Made by a program: the position numbers and the translations under genes. A stretch of DNA of 64,000 nucleotides, taken from NCBI RefSeq assembly GCF_003610355.1, contig NZ_RAPY01000005.1, forward strand, positions 124,001 through 188,000. The letters run 5' to 3'. This document shows positions 8,626 to 17,895 of this stretch, in pieces (position 1 is the stretch's first letter; each line of letters begins with the position of its first letter). The DNA comes from Sphingobacterium detergens (GTDB lineage: Bacteria > Bacteroidota > Bacteroidia > Sphingobacteriales > Sphingobacteriaceae). The notes beneath the pieces were generated by a model. That model did not search any database, had not been told where the DNA came from, and saw only the letters and a list, made by a program, of their open reading frames with translations.

Positions 8626-9912
8626 TCATTTATTTAATATAGTCTTTACATTTATTTTAAAGCATGCTATAACATAATCAAGAAATGTAACATTAATCAT
8701 CCGTTTAATTAAAAACCTCCAACTCGGATAATATAAAAAAATCATAGCCATAGTTAAGGCGAAAGCAACTCCCTCTATGCCAAATGAACTTCCAATAACT
8801 ACTGATAATGGAGTTACGATAAGAGTTATCATATTCCAATTAAAATCTAAATCAGTTCTTCCTGTTGCGACAACTAAACTTCCTACGGGATTACCTATAG
8901 CCCTAAATATCATGTATATGCACAATATTCTTACAACCATATGTATCGATTCATATCCATTACCATATAGAATTGATACTATTATTGGAGTAAAAACTAA
9001 CATTATTAAATAAGTTAGAATATTTATTGAGGATACAATATTCAACAACCTTAGATAATTGGATTTAAGTTTTACTGTATCATCTTGAAATTTTGCTAAG
9101 GCGGGTGAAGCGACCTTTATAATAATTGGATTGATTAGTTGAAATGGCCGAAAAACGAGTTGTTTGGCTAAACTATATCCACCTAAAATATCTGCTGAGA
9201 AAAGCTTACCAATAATTAATACATCTAAGTCCCTATTAAAATAATTTGCTAATTGTCCGCCAACTTGAAAAACACCTATCCTAAGAAAATCAGAGATTAT
9301 CATAAAGTTACAATAAAATTTAACTCTATGCCTTTTAAGACCCGTCATTAAAAAGAAGAGATTGGAAAAGAAAAACTGAAAAACAGTAGAATATACTAGA
9401 GAGTAAATCCCCTGGCCTTTAATAGCTAAAAAGAGAGCCAATATTAGCGAAGTAACAGCCGAAAAAATATCCACAATCGCTAAGCTTTTAAAATTCATTT
9501 CTTTTTGCTTAATGACACGAAACTGCCTTCCGATACCAGTAAAAACTAAATTAAGGCCGAGTAGGGGCATGATCTCGCTTAATGTTGGTTGGTCATAGAA
9601 TGAAGCAACTAAGGGCGTAATCAGACATACTAATCCATATAATGCGCTACTAAAAATGAGATTTGTCCAATAGAGACTTGAATATTGTTTCTCACTAATA
9701 TCTTGTTTGTGCAAAATTGCGGTTGAAATCCCCATATCATTAAAAAGTTCCATAAAAGTCAAAATAAATGTGACAATTGCAACTAAACCGAATGCTGATT
9801 TATCAAGAAAACGAGTTAAAATAGAAATTTTCAATATAGCAACTACTGCCAAAACAATTGTACTTACAGTCGTCCATTTTACTCCTTTAAGAACTGTTGA
9901 TCTAATATCCAT
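8626..9912 (-). CDS. Wzx-like lipid-linked oligosaccharide flippase
   Basis: This 428-residue protein of the polysaccharide biosynthesis (MOP/MATE) superfamily has about twelve membrane helices. The N-terminus runs GVKWTTVSTIV and then TRFLDKSAFGLVAI, the hallmark of WzxC-type flippases. It carries the finished lipid-linked repeat across the inner membrane. The start overlaps the upstream glycosyltransferase stop by one base. It is the flippase of the second glycan block; a distinct one is encoded at 30651-32177. Confidence 0.9.
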   Translation of the reverse strand: MDIRSTVLKGVKWTTVSTIVLAVVAILKISILTRFLDKSAFGLVAIVTFILTFMELFNDMGISTAILHKQDISEKQYSSLYWTNLIFSSALYGLVCLITPLVASFYDQPTLSEIMPLLGLNLVFTGIGRQFRVIKQKEMNFKSLAIVDIFSAVTSLILALFLAIKGQGIYSLVYSTVFQFFFSNLFFLMTGLKRHRVKFYCNFMIISDFLRIGVFQVGGQLANYFNRDLDVLIIGKLFSADILGGYSLAKQLVFRPFQLINPIIIKVASPALAKFQDDTVKLKSNYLRLLNIVSSINILTYLIMLVFTPIIVSILYGNGYESIHMVVRILCIYMIFRAIGNPVGSLVVATGRTDLDFNWNMITLIVTPLSVVIGSSFGIEGVAFALTMAMIFLYYPSWRFLIKRMINVTFLDYVIACFKINVKTILNK

Positions 9913-11048
9913 TATAACTCATTAGTTAAAGCTGTCAAAGATTTTTTAATTCGCTCCTCGCTAAACAGTTCTGATAGAATTCTTCTATTATTTTCTGCAT
10001 CCTCAGAATACATCTTCTGATTACTGAATTTTTTGAATTCTGAATCGAAATCATATACAGATATATCATGCCTTAAAAAGAATTGATAAATCGGATTTTT
10101 CTGAGATAAATAAACACGTACTCCCATATAAAGCAGTGCTATAATATTTCCCATTGCCTGCTGACGATAATGATAGAAAATGGCCACACTACATCCTCGC
10201 AGTATTTCAAAATATTTACCTCTATCCATGAAATCCAACAATGGTTGAAAATGCTCTCGAATTATTTCCTTTCCCTTTTTTAAAACGACTCCCCTGTATA
10301 CCAAATCATTACCATAGCTCAGGGGAACATATATATTCGGTAACTCCAAACTTATTTTTTTTAAATTCAGAAATACGTCCAAATGATTATTCTCGCTGGA
10401 ATTAGAGTTACCAATAATAATATCCCTGGCATTATCATTAATCCTTAATTCCTTATTTCCCGCCAGGTACTGTTCAATGCTACAAAATGGGGTGTCGAAA
10501 AAACTCGTTCTATGATTAAAATGGGTATCGAAAAATTTAAAATCTTCAAATATATAAGTACAAAAGTAGGTGATACGCTTATATGAAGATTCGATATATA
10601 TTTCAAAATCCTCCTTCTTAGTTATTAAGCAAAATAGCTTCCTTAAAAAAGGATAACTTTTAAATCTTTCTGCTATACTCATGCTATTTAAAACAATGGA
10701 TTTAGTTTCTGCCGCATAAAGAGTTCTCCTAACTTTTGGTCTGTTATATATATCGAATCCCCATACAAACCAAGCAATTTTAATATCGCTCTTTAAACCA
10801 CAAATTAGCTTCGCAAATTGAGGATATAGCCCATGGATTATTAGTCCTTCAATTTTTTTTTCATTAATTATCTCATTTAATTTCAGATTCTTAATAGAAA
10901 ATAAGTCTACTGAATCATTAATAGAATAAGAATCATTTGTAAAAAAAATAAATATATTTTCTACATTAATCAAATTAAAATTGTCAACTATCTGAGAGGT
11001 TATCTTCTCGTTAGGAATTAAATGTAGGATTTTCTTTCTGGACACCAC
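9912..11048 (-). CDS. WecF-like Fuc4NAc transferase (GT56)
   Basis: This 378-residue protein resembles WecF, which moves 4-acetamido-4,6-dideoxygalactose from its dTDP form to a lipid-linked acceptor; E. coli WecF is slightly shorter. Matching blocks are ILHLIPNEK at the start, WFVWGFDIY near residue 120, IIIGNSNSSENNH, IYVPLSYGND, and FYHYRQQAMGN followed by the KNPIYQ segment. The start is GTG, overlapping the rffA stop by one base; ATG is not available. It follows the genes for dTDP-Fuc4NAc synthesis, which strongly supports the donor. The identity of the acceptor sugar is inference. Confidence 0.82.
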   Translation of the reverse strand: MVSRKKILHLIPNEKITSQIVDNFNLINVENIFIFFTNDSYSINDSVDLFSIKNLKLNEIINEKKIEGLIIHGLYPQFAKLICGLKSDIKIAWFVWGFDIYNRPKVRRTLYAAETKSIVLNSMSIAERFKSYPFLRKLFCLITKKEDFEIYIESSYKRITYFCTYIFEDFKFFDTHFNHRTSFFDTPFCSIEQYLAGNKELRINDNARDIIIGNSNSSENNHLDVFLNLKKISLELPNIYVPLSYGNDLVYRGVVLKKGKEIIREHFQPLLDFMDRGKYFEILRGCSVAIFYHYRQQAMGNIIALLYMGVRVYLSQKNPIYQFFLRHDISVYDFDSEFKKFSNQKMYSEDAENNRRILSELFSEERIKKSLTALTNEL

Positions 11049-12178
11049 TAAGCTTTTATAACTTCTATTATTTGCTCTATTTCATTTTGTTTCAACTCGT
11101 AATACATTGGTAACCGGACCAAACATTCCGAATAAAAATCTGATGCTGGTAGTTCCCTTCCATCATGTTTTTCATTGTAAAAAGGACTTTTATGTAAACT
11201 TAAATAATGAAAAACCGCAGAAATATTATTTGATTTCAATCGTTCAATAATTGCAGAACGTTGTTCAATCGATTCACATACTAAATAAAACATATGCGCA
11301 TTATTAGTCGCGAAATTCGGAATCTGTGGTAAGCCAACATTATTCTTTTCAGCCCATTCTTTCAACCCTTCGTAATATGTATTCCAATGCTGCTTACGTC
11401 TAGACTGTATATCATCTAAATTCTCAAGTTGTGCCCACAAAAACGCCGCGATTGTCTCCGATGGTAAAAACGAAGAACCTATATCAACCCAACCATATTT
11501 GTCGACCTCTCCTCTAAAAAATGCAGATCTATTTGTTCCTTTTTCCCAAATTATCTCAGCTCGCTTTGAAAACCTATCGTCATTGATTGCTAATAGTCCC
11601 CCTTCACCGGATATAATATTTTTGGTTTCATGGAATGAAAAAGCTGCTAAATGTCCTATAGCACCCAACGCTTTAACAGTACCATCACTAAAAGTAAAAT
11701 AGCTATCAATCGCCTGTGCTGCATCTTCAATAACCAACAAATTATATTTAGCAGCTATTGCCATAATTTTTTCCATATCACATGCTACACCTGCATAGTG
11801 GACCGGTACAATTGCTTTTGTTCGATCTGTAATTAGCGATTCAATACTATCTTCATCAATTCCTGGATGATCTTTTCTACTATCTGCAAAACGTATATGG
11901 GCACCTCTTAAAACAAAGGCATTGGAAGTAGAAACAAAGGTATAAGAAGGCATAATGACCTCATCTCCCGGCTGAATATCGGCAAGAATCGCCGCCATCT
12001 CCAAGGCATCGGTACAAGAGGTTGTCAAAAGACACTTTTTAAAACCGTATGTAGATTCAAAAAATTGCTGACATTTTTTTGTAAATTTCCCATTGCCGGA
12101 CAACTTTCCAGTGTACACAGCATCATACATATAATGGGCTTCTTTGCCTGTTAAGTAAGGTTTATTAAATGGTATCAT
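11048..12178 (-). CDS. rffA: dTDP-4-amino-4,6-dideoxygalactose transaminase (RffA/WecE)
   Basis: This 376-residue PLP enzyme of the DegT/DnrJ/EryC1 family gives near full-length correspondence to enterobacterial RffA. It aminates dTDP-4-keto-6-deoxyglucose to dTDP-Fuc4N. The PLP lysine is Lys186 in SFHETKN; Asp152 in IEDAAQ contacts the PLP ring nitrogen. WEKGTNR and DIGSSFLPSE are the RffA-specific blocks. The start at 12178 overlaps the rffC stop by 14 bases, so the two are translationally coupled. Confidence 0.95.
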   Translation of the reverse strand: MIPFNKPYLTGKEAHYMYDAVYTGKLSGNGKFTKKCQQFFESTYGFKKCLLTTSCTDALEMAAILADIQPGDEVIMPSYTFVSTSNAFVLRGAHIRFADSRKDHPGIDEDSIESLITDRTKAIVPVHYAGVACDMEKIMAIAAKYNLLVIEDAAQAIDSYFTFSDGTVKALGAIGHLAAFSFHETKNIISGEGGLLAINDDRFSKRAEIIWEKGTNRSAFFRGEVDKYGWVDIGSSFLPSETIAAFLWAQLENLDDIQSRRKQHWNTYYEGLKEWAEKNNVGLPQIPNFATNNAHMFYLVCESIEQRSAIIERLKSNNISAVFHYLSLHKSPFYNEKHDGRELPASDFYSECLVRLPMYYELKQNEIEQIIEVIKA

Positions 12179-12872
12179 AGTTCCAAATATGGTAAATGTA
12201 TGTTAATTCTTTTAATTCAAATCCAACGGATTCATATAGTTTTACAGCAGGTGAATTATTAAGTTGTGTTACCACCTGTATACGTGTAAAGCCCAAATTT
12301 ATCGCATATCCTTTTGCATGTTCAATTAAAGAAGTGGCAACCTTTCTTCCTCGAGCTTTGGGACTGACAGCTAGCAATCCAATATCTGCCAGGTCATCTG
12401 CTTTTTTTGTTAGTGTAATAAATCCCAATAGTTCATTATCCTGCACTGCTACAAAAACTTCAACAGCAGAGACCTTACTAACTGAATTTTCAATCCATTT
12501 TGTATATAATTTGGAATATTCATTATTAACAAAATTCTTGTCCACAAAAAAACGTGAAAAAATACCGCTTTCCAATGTAAGACTTTTTAATTGATCATAA
12601 GAATGACTAAGTGCATCAAAAGGCTCTATCAAAATGTCTTGATTCACTATTTCATTGTTTATGCTAATACAATCTGTGAAAAAACAAGCTTTTTTGTCAA
12701 CTAATTTAGATTCAAATCCATGAATAGGCTGTTTACTAAATACATATACCAGTCGAAAAAATGGACTCGATGAAAAAGAAAAATTGATTGGATCATCAAC
12801 TTCCAACTTCGCAATATTGTAGCCAAAAAAATCACTGTCCCACTTTAATGAAGCTAACTGCATATAATTCAT
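12165..12872 (-). CDS. rffC: dTDP-fucosamine acetyltransferase (RffC/WecD-like)
   Basis: This 235-residue protein has the N-terminal signature of WecD, LKWDSDFFGYNIAKL, and a C-terminal GNAT domain. The CoA-binding loop is KARGRKVATSL (about residues 170-180), followed by NNSPAVKLYESVGF. It acetylates dTDP-Fuc4N to dTDP-Fuc4NAc. It sits between rffA and rfbA, in pathway order. The locus also encodes an acyl-ACP module, so a different acyl group is conceivable but not indicated by this sequence. Confidence 0.87.
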   Translation of the reverse strand: MNYMQLASLKWDSDFFGYNIAKLEVDDPINFSFSSSPFFRLVYVFSKQPIHGFESKLVDKKACFFTDCISINNEIVNQDILIEPFDALSHSYDQLKSLTLESGIFSRFFVDKNFVNNEYSKLYTKWIENSVSKVSAVEVFVAVQDNELLGFITLTKKADDLADIGLLAVSPKARGRKVATSLIEHAKGYAINLGFTRIQVVTQLNNSPAVKLYESVGFELKELTYIYHIWNYDTI

Positions 12873-12876
12873 CTCT

Positions 12877-13749
12877 TTAACTTAGAACTTTCTTTTTAAT
12901 ATAGTCGTAATAATCTCCCTTCATGCTTCTAATTTGATTTTGGAGGTTTTGCTTATCAATCCATTGATAACGAGAAGCAATTTCCTCAAGACATGCAATT
13001 TTTAGACCAGTCCTCTTTTCAACAGCTTTAACAAATTCCGTCGCTTCGGTTAATGATTCATGCGTCCCCGTGTCGAGCCAAGCAAATCCCCGACTCATAG
13101 TTTTAAGACTAAGTTGACCATGGGATAAATAATGTTGATTAACAGAAGTAATTTCTAATTCTCCTCGTGTCGAAGGCTTTACATTTTTAGCGACCTCAAT
13201 CACAGAATTCGGATAAAAATACAGACCGACTACAGCATGATTTGATTTCGGTTCTTTTGGTTTTTCCTCAATGCTAAGTACCTTTCCCTCTGAATTAAAT
13301 TCTGCGACTCCATAGCGTTCAGGATCTTCAACATAATAACCGAAAACAACCGCGTTCTTATCTTCCTTGACATTCCTGACGGAATCAGCAAGCAATTTTT
13401 GAAAGCCAGCCCCATAGAATATGTTATCGCCTAAGATCAAGCAAACATCATCGTCAGCAATAAATTCCTCGCCAATAATAAATGCTTGCGCTAACCCATC
13501 AGGGCTCGGTTGCTCAGCATAACTTAGTGAAATTCCCAATTGTGATCCATCTCCAAGCAACTTCTTAAAATTAGGAAGATCATGCGGTGTTGAGATAATC
13601 AGAACCTCCCGTATTTCAGCCAACATCAGCACCGACAACGGATAATAAATCATCGGTTTATCATATACCGGCAACAATTGTTTTGAAACAGCAATTGTCA
13701 GCGGGTGCAAACGTGTCCCTGATCCTCCAGCTAATATGATTCCTTTCAT
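12877..13749 (-). CDS. rfbA: Glucose-1-phosphate thymidylyltransferase
   Basis: This 290-residue enzyme makes dTDP-glucose from glucose-1-phosphate and dTTP. The start ILAGGSGTRLHPLT is the nucleotidyltransferase signature, followed by SKQLLPVYDKPMIYYP and LGDNIFYG. Length and motifs match RmlA/RfbA throughout. It is 4 bases from rffC and 16 from rfbB. No rfbC or rfbD is present in the window, so this copy serves the Fuc4NAc branch rather than rhamnose. Confidence 0.97.
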   Translation of the reverse strand: MKGIILAGGSGTRLHPLTIAVSKQLLPVYDKPMIYYPLSVLMLAEIREVLIISTPHDLPNFKKLLGDGSQLGISLSYAEQPSPDGLAQAFIIGEEFIADDDVCLILGDNIFYGAGFQKLLADSVRNVKEDKNAVVFGYYVEDPERYGVAEFNSEGKVLSIEEKPKEPKSNHAVVGLYFYPNSVIEVAKNVKPSTRGELEITSVNQHYLSHGQLSLKTMSRGFAWLDTGTHESLTEATEFVKAVEKRTGLKIACLEEIASRYQWIDKQNLQNQIRSMKGDYYDYIKKKVLS

Positions 13750-13765
13750 TGTATTTGTCTCTCTA

Positions 13766-14812
13766 TTATTGATATTGCTTTTCGTAATAATTTTGATATT
13801 CCCCGGATGTCACCTGATCCAACCAGTCTTGATTTGCTAAATACCAATCAATCGTTTTTGATAACCCCTCTTGAAACGTAACGGAAGGTTGATATCCTAA
13901 CTCCTGATTAATTTTTGTTGCATCTATCGCATAACGCAGATCATGTCCAGGACGATCTTTTACAAAGGTTATTAACTGTGATGAAGCACCTTCCGCACGG
14001 CCTAATTTTTCATCCATTTGCTGACACAACTCCCTAACCAAATCTATATTTTTCCACTCATTGAATCCGCCAACATTGTAGGAATCACCGTTTTTTCCAG
14101 AATGGAACACCAAATCTATGGCACGTGCGTGGTCTATTACAAATAACCAATCACGTGTGAATTTTCCATCACCATAGATGGGCAAGGGTTTATTATATAA
14201 AATATTGTGGATACATAAAGGGATAAGCTTCTCAGGAAAATGATTTGGACCGTAATTATTAGAACAGTTCGTCAAAACAATCGGAAGACCATAGGTATCG
14301 TGGTAAGCTCTAACAAAATGATCCGAAGAAGCCTTAGATGCCGAATATGGAGAATGTGGATCATATGCTGTTGTCTCAATAAACAATCCTGTTTCACCCA
14401 ATGTGCCATAAACCTCATCGGTAGATACATGATGGAAACGTTTGCCATCGAAGTTGTCTTTCCAGATTTCCCTCGCCGCATTTAATAAATTTACTGTGCC
14501 GATCACATTAGTCATCACAAATGCCTTAGGGTCTGCGATTGATCTATCGACATGTGATTCTGCCGCCAGATGAATAACTCCTTCAGGCTGAAACTGTTTG
14601 AATACTTCTAAAATATGCGATGCATCTGTGATGTCAGCTTTAACAAAGGTGTAATTTGATTGAGATTCAATATCTTTTAAATTAGCCAAATTACCCGCAT
14701 AAGTCAAAGAATCCAGATTAATGATTTGGTAATCTGGATACTTATTGACAAATTCACGTACAACATGTGACCCGATAAAACCTGCACCACCAGTTATAAC
14801 GATAGATTTCAT
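13766..14812 (-). CDS. rfbB: dTDP-glucose 4,6-dehydratase
   Basis: This 348-residue extended SDR converts dTDP-glucose to dTDP-4-keto-6-deoxyglucose. The NAD motif GGAGFIGSH lies at residues 8-16. HLAAESHVDRSI, HVSTDEVYG (with the catalytic Asp-Glu) and YSASKASSDH (Tyr-Lys) follow in the expected order. It supplies the substrate for RffA. It lies 2 bases after wecC, so one transcript carries both sugar pathways. Confidence 0.97.
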   Translation of the reverse strand: MKSIVITGGAGFIGSHVVREFVNKYPDYQIINLDSLTYAGNLANLKDIESQSNYTFVKADITDASHILEVFKQFQPEGVIHLAAESHVDRSIADPKAFVMTNVIGTVNLLNAAREIWKDNFDGKRFHHVSTDEVYGTLGETGLFIETTAYDPHSPYSASKASSDHFVRAYHDTYGLPIVLTNCSNNYGPNHFPEKLIPLCIHNILYNKPLPIYGDGKFTRDWLFVIDHARAIDLVFHSGKNGDSYNVGGFNEWKNIDLVRELCQQMDEKLGRAEGASSQLITFVKDRPGHDLRYAIDATKINQELGYQPSVTFQEGLSKTIDWYLANQDWLDQVTSGEYQNYYEKQYQ

Positions 14813-14814
14813 AT

Positions 14815-16026
14815 TTATTTATTTGTCACTCCACAAAAATCAAGGACTACCTTTTCTTCAGCAATTTCCAGATTTTTAAATTCATTATGTGCCACCAAGA
14901 AAACAATAATATCCGCTTTTGTTATCGCATCCTTGTAATCTGTCAATTTAAACACCTTATGCTCATGTACATTCGGCTCGACGATAAACATATCTGCATC
15001 CCCCGAATCCTGTAACACACGCTCTGCAATATGGATAGCAGGAGATTCTCTCAAATCATCGATATTTGGTTTAAAGGCCAGCCCCATAATCGCTATTGAA
15101 GGTTGGCGGCCATTCTTAATCTCAAACTCCAAACGTGCTGTTTTTACCTTTTCTGCACACCAGAAAGACTTATAGTTATTAGTTTCTCTCGCCTGTGCAA
15201 TCATACGCGATTCCATCGGGAAATCTGCTGTCAAGAAATACGGATCAACTGCAATACAGTGTCCCCCTACCCCACAACCCGGCTGTAAGATATTCACACG
15301 TGGATGCTTGTTAGCTAAGCGAATCAAATCCCAGACATTGATATCTGCCTTATCACAGATCAAAGAAAGCTCATTTGCAAAAGCAATCTGAGAATCTCTC
15401 GATGCATTTTCAGTCAACTTACACATCTCAGCAGTACGTGCATTTGTTGGATGCAATTCACCTTTTACAAATTGCCCATAAAATGCTAATGCCTTTTGGG
15501 TAGATGCATCGTTTACTCCACCGATCACTCGATCGTTATGAACCAATTCGTACATTACATTTCCAGGAAGAACACGCTCCGGACAGTATGCCAAAGAAAT
15601 CTTTCCCTCAAGTTCGGGGCGCTTCGCAAAAATCAAAGCCATCATCTTCTCGGTGGTTCCGACAGGCGAAGTAGACTCAATTACATATAAATCGCCTTCT
15701 TTCAACAATGGTATAATCCCTTCAGTAGCAGCCTGCACATACGAAATATCAGGTTGATGATCACCTTTAAAAGGTGTAGGAACAACGACTAAGTAAGTAT
15801 CTGCCTCAACCGGTTTTGTATCAGCTTTTAAAAAGCCCTCTGCCACGGCCTTTGCTACAGCTTTGTCCAAATCCGGTTCAACGATGTGAATCTTTCCAGC
15901 ATTGATTGTATCGACTACATGTTGAGAAATATCTACACCATGAACCGCTATACCACTATTTGCTATTAATGCCGAGGTAGGCAGTCCAATATATCCTAAA
16001 CCAACGGTTACTACTTTTGCTTGCAT
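14815..16026 (-). CDS. wecC: UDP-N-acetyl-D-mannosamine dehydrogenase
   Basis: This 403-residue dehydrogenase oxidises UDP-ManNAc to UDP-ManNAcA. The NAD domain starts with VGLGYIGLPTSA. IHIVEPDLDKAV and PTPFKGDHQPDI are blocks typical of WecC rather than of UDP-glucose dehydrogenase. The catalytic Cys is in PGCGVGGHCIAVDP. C-terminal MGLAFKPNIDDLRESPA matches the UDP-binding domain. It directly follows wecB, its pathway partner. Confidence 0.94.
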   Translation of the reverse strand: MQAKVVTVGLGYIGLPTSALIANSGIAVHGVDISQHVVDTINAGKIHIVEPDLDKAVAKAVAEGFLKADTKPVEADTYLVVVPTPFKGDHQPDISYVQAATEGIIPLLKEGDLYVIESTSPVGTTEKMMALIFAKRPELEGKISLAYCPERVLPGNVMYELVHNDRVIGGVNDASTQKALAFYGQFVKGELHPTNARTAEMCKLTENASRDSQIAFANELSLICDKADINVWDLIRLANKHPRVNILQPGCGVGGHCIAVDPYFLTADFPMESRMIAQARETNNYKSFWCAEKVKTARLEFEIKNGRQPSIAIMGLAFKPNIDDLRESPAIHIAERVLQDSGDADMFIVEPNVHEHKVFKLTDYKDAITKADIIVFLVAHNEFKNLEIAEEKVVLDFCGVTNK

Positions 16027-16035
16027 TGATATGAT

Positions 16036-17154
16036 TTATTTTAAGTTCTTAATAAAGTTAACAATTCTTTCACAGGCCTTCCCATCCCCGTACGGGTTAT
16101 GTAATTCACTCATTTGCTGATACCTACCTTCGTTACTCAACAGATCCTGAGCTTCTTTAATAATTTTTTGTGTATCTGTTCCTACCAAGATCACTGTACC
16201 CGCATCAACCGCTTCTGGTCTTTCGGTCGTGTCACGCATGACCAATACGGGTTTACCCAAACTTGGCGCTTCCTCCTGCACACCACCAGAATCTGTAATA
16301 ATCAAGTAAGATTCATTCATCAACCAGACAAAAGCTGGATAAGCTAGCGGATCAATTAAATGAATATTATGTACATCAGATAAGATCTCATATACGGGTT
16401 TTTTCACATTTGGATTTAAATGCACTGGATAGATAATTTGCACATCGCTATTAGATAACGCAATTTCCTTTAATGCCTGACAAATATTGATAAAACCCTG
16501 TCCATGATTCTCACGTCTGTGCCCTGTTACCAAGATTAATTTTTTCGTAGGATCAACCAACTCTTTTAAACGGTTAATTTCACTATTATCCAAGTCCTTT
16601 ACACGACCTGAGCTTTCAAATAAAGCATCAATGACAGTATTTCCTGTAACCAGAATGTCCCGATCTTGAATATTTTCACGTAATAAATTTTGACGGGAGG
16701 CCTCAGTAGGAGCGAAATGGAAATCGCAGATGCGTCCTGCGACCTGTCTATTTATTTCCTCTGGAAACGGCGAGCGTTTATTATGCGTACGAAGACCTGC
16801 TTCAACATGACATACCTGCGCACCAGAATAGAATGCAGCAATACTTGAGGCCATTGTTGTCGTTGTATCACCATGCACATAAACATAATCTGGTTTAAAA
16901 TCTTCCAATACAGCCTTCATCTCAGTGATAATATCAGCGGTCAAGGAATATAGATTTTGATTTGGCTTCATTAAGTTCAAATCGTAATCGGGTTTGATAT
17001 CGAAAAATTCCAATACCTGATCCAACATTTCACGATGTTGTGCCGTCACACATACCTTTGTTTCAAAAGATTCATCTTTTTGGAACTCTTTAACCAAAGG
17101 AGCCATCTTAATAGCCTCTGGTCTAGTTCCGAATACAATTAAATTCTTCTTCAT
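16036..17154 (-). CDS. wecB: UDP-N-acetylglucosamine 2-epimerase
   Basis: This 372-residue non-hydrolysing epimerase converts UDP-GlcNAc to UDP-ManNAc. Motifs are GTRPEAIKMAPL at the start, HGDTTTTMASS, HVEAGLRTHN, PFPEEINRQ, TGHRRENHG and DSGGVQEEAPSLG, all in the canonical order. It is the first enzyme of the second glycan block, 59 bases after the regulator gene and 9 bases before wecC. Confidence 0.96.
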   Translation of the reverse strand: MKKNLIVFGTRPEAIKMAPLVKEFQKDESFETKVCVTAQHREMLDQVLEFFDIKPDYDLNLMKPNQNLYSLTADIITEMKAVLEDFKPDYVYVHGDTTTTMASSIAAFYSGAQVCHVEAGLRTHNKRSPFPEEINRQVAGRICDFHFAPTEASRQNLLRENIQDRDILVTGNTVIDALFESSGRVKDLDNSEINRLKELVDPTKKLILVTGHRRENHGQGFINICQALKEIALSNSDVQIIYPVHLNPNVKKPVYEILSDVHNIHLIDPLAYPAFVWLMNESYLIITDSGGVQEEAPSLGKPVLVMRDTTERPEAVDAGTVILVGTDTQKIIKEAQDLLSNEGRYQQMSELHNPYGDGKACERIVNFIKNLK

Positions 17155-17213
17155 ATATTATTAGTCAAATCAAAAATCTTGCTTATTGAATGGGCAGCAA
17201 TTTCAGCCAATTT

Positions 17214-17738
17214 TTATTTATTTTTTTGTTTTTCACTGCTTTCAAAAAGTACTATTTTCCGTCTTATATCCAACGTTTTGAAATGGATTTTAATGTTTTT
17301 CCCTAATTTTTTTTCAACCTTGTCCGCTAACTGCAATAAATATGCCTGTTTTATGTTCTCTCCTAAAATTAACACATCTATTTTCCCGGAGTCCACTCCC
17401 TCAGCGTAGTCTCCTATTAAGCTAACCTCCTGAATATCTCCTGCTTTTTGTAGGATTTTCTCCACGATTTCGTCAATACCTAAATAGGCATGAATTAGTT
17501 TTTGTAATGGCCCAAATAAAGAATGTTCGGTATTGGCCTTGTATAAAATCTTATTCTTAGATGTACTTTTCTCTAAAAAACCCGCTTCTGACAACTGATT
17601 AAGTTCTTTGCGAATGGAGTTGGTAGATTCCTGGAACTCATCAGCCAGTCCACGTAGGTGCCCTTGATTGCCTGCAGAAACAAAAAACTTAATCAACAGT
17701 TTGAGCCGGGTTTTGGAAGTAATTAATGAGTCCAACAT
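17214..17738 (-). CDS. Winged-helix regulator with nucleotidyltransferase-like tail
   Basis: This 174-residue protein has a winged-helix DNA-binding half (about residues 1-75), starting MLDSLITSKTRLKLLIKFF. Its recognition region reads ESTNSIRKELNQLSEAGFL, followed by the wing. The second half carries a short segment, VSLIGDYAEGVDSGKIDVLI, that resembles a nucleotidyltransferase core. Proteins of this type commonly head polysaccharide operons in Bacteroidota. It is the first gene after a good promoter, so it may control its own operon. The ATG was chosen over a TTG eight codons upstream that would overlap the promoter. No effector is known to me. Confidence 0.75.
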   Translation of the reverse strand: MLDSLITSKTRLKLLIKFFVSAGNQGHLRGLADEFQESTNSIRKELNQLSEAGFLEKSTSKNKILYKANTEHSLFGPLQKLIHAYLGIDEIVEKILQKAGDIQEVSLIGDYAEGVDSGKIDVLILGENIKQAYLLQLADKVEKKLGKNIKIHFKTLDIRRKIVLFESSEKQKNK

Positions 17739-17759
17739 CGGTTTAGTTTTAATGAGTAA

Positions 17760-17791
17760 CAAAAGTACTCAATACAATTAGGTAATGCAAA
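17760..17791 (-). promoter_or_regulatory. Bacteroidota-type promoter for the second glycan block
   Basis: Read on the minus strand, TTTG (17788-17791) is followed after 20 bases by TACTTTTG (17760-17767). This matches the -33 TTTG and -7 TAnnTTTG consensus of the Bacteroidota primary sigma factor. The -7 element ends 21 bases before the regulator ATG at 17738. Confidence 0.65.
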
Positions 17792-17895
17792 TGAAGAAAT
17801 TGTTAAATAACAATTGTAACTTCTGACTATTTACATATATCTTTTCAAACGGTTTAATTACCAAGGCTTAAGCGCTATAATTCACGTGGAACATC

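Noticed and set aside
8417..8677. Plus-strand frame across the wzx-wzy gap
   Set aside because: It overlaps the starts and ends of two convincing minus-strand membrane-protein genes, is low complexity and has no recognisable domain.
13230..13415. Second minus-strand frame inside rfbA
   Set aside because: It is an out-of-frame shadow of a fully conserved enzyme.
12877..14812. dTDP-L-rhamnose pathway
   Set aside because: rfbA and rfbB are present but rfbC and rfbD are not; rffA and rffC show that the product is dTDP-Fuc4NAc.
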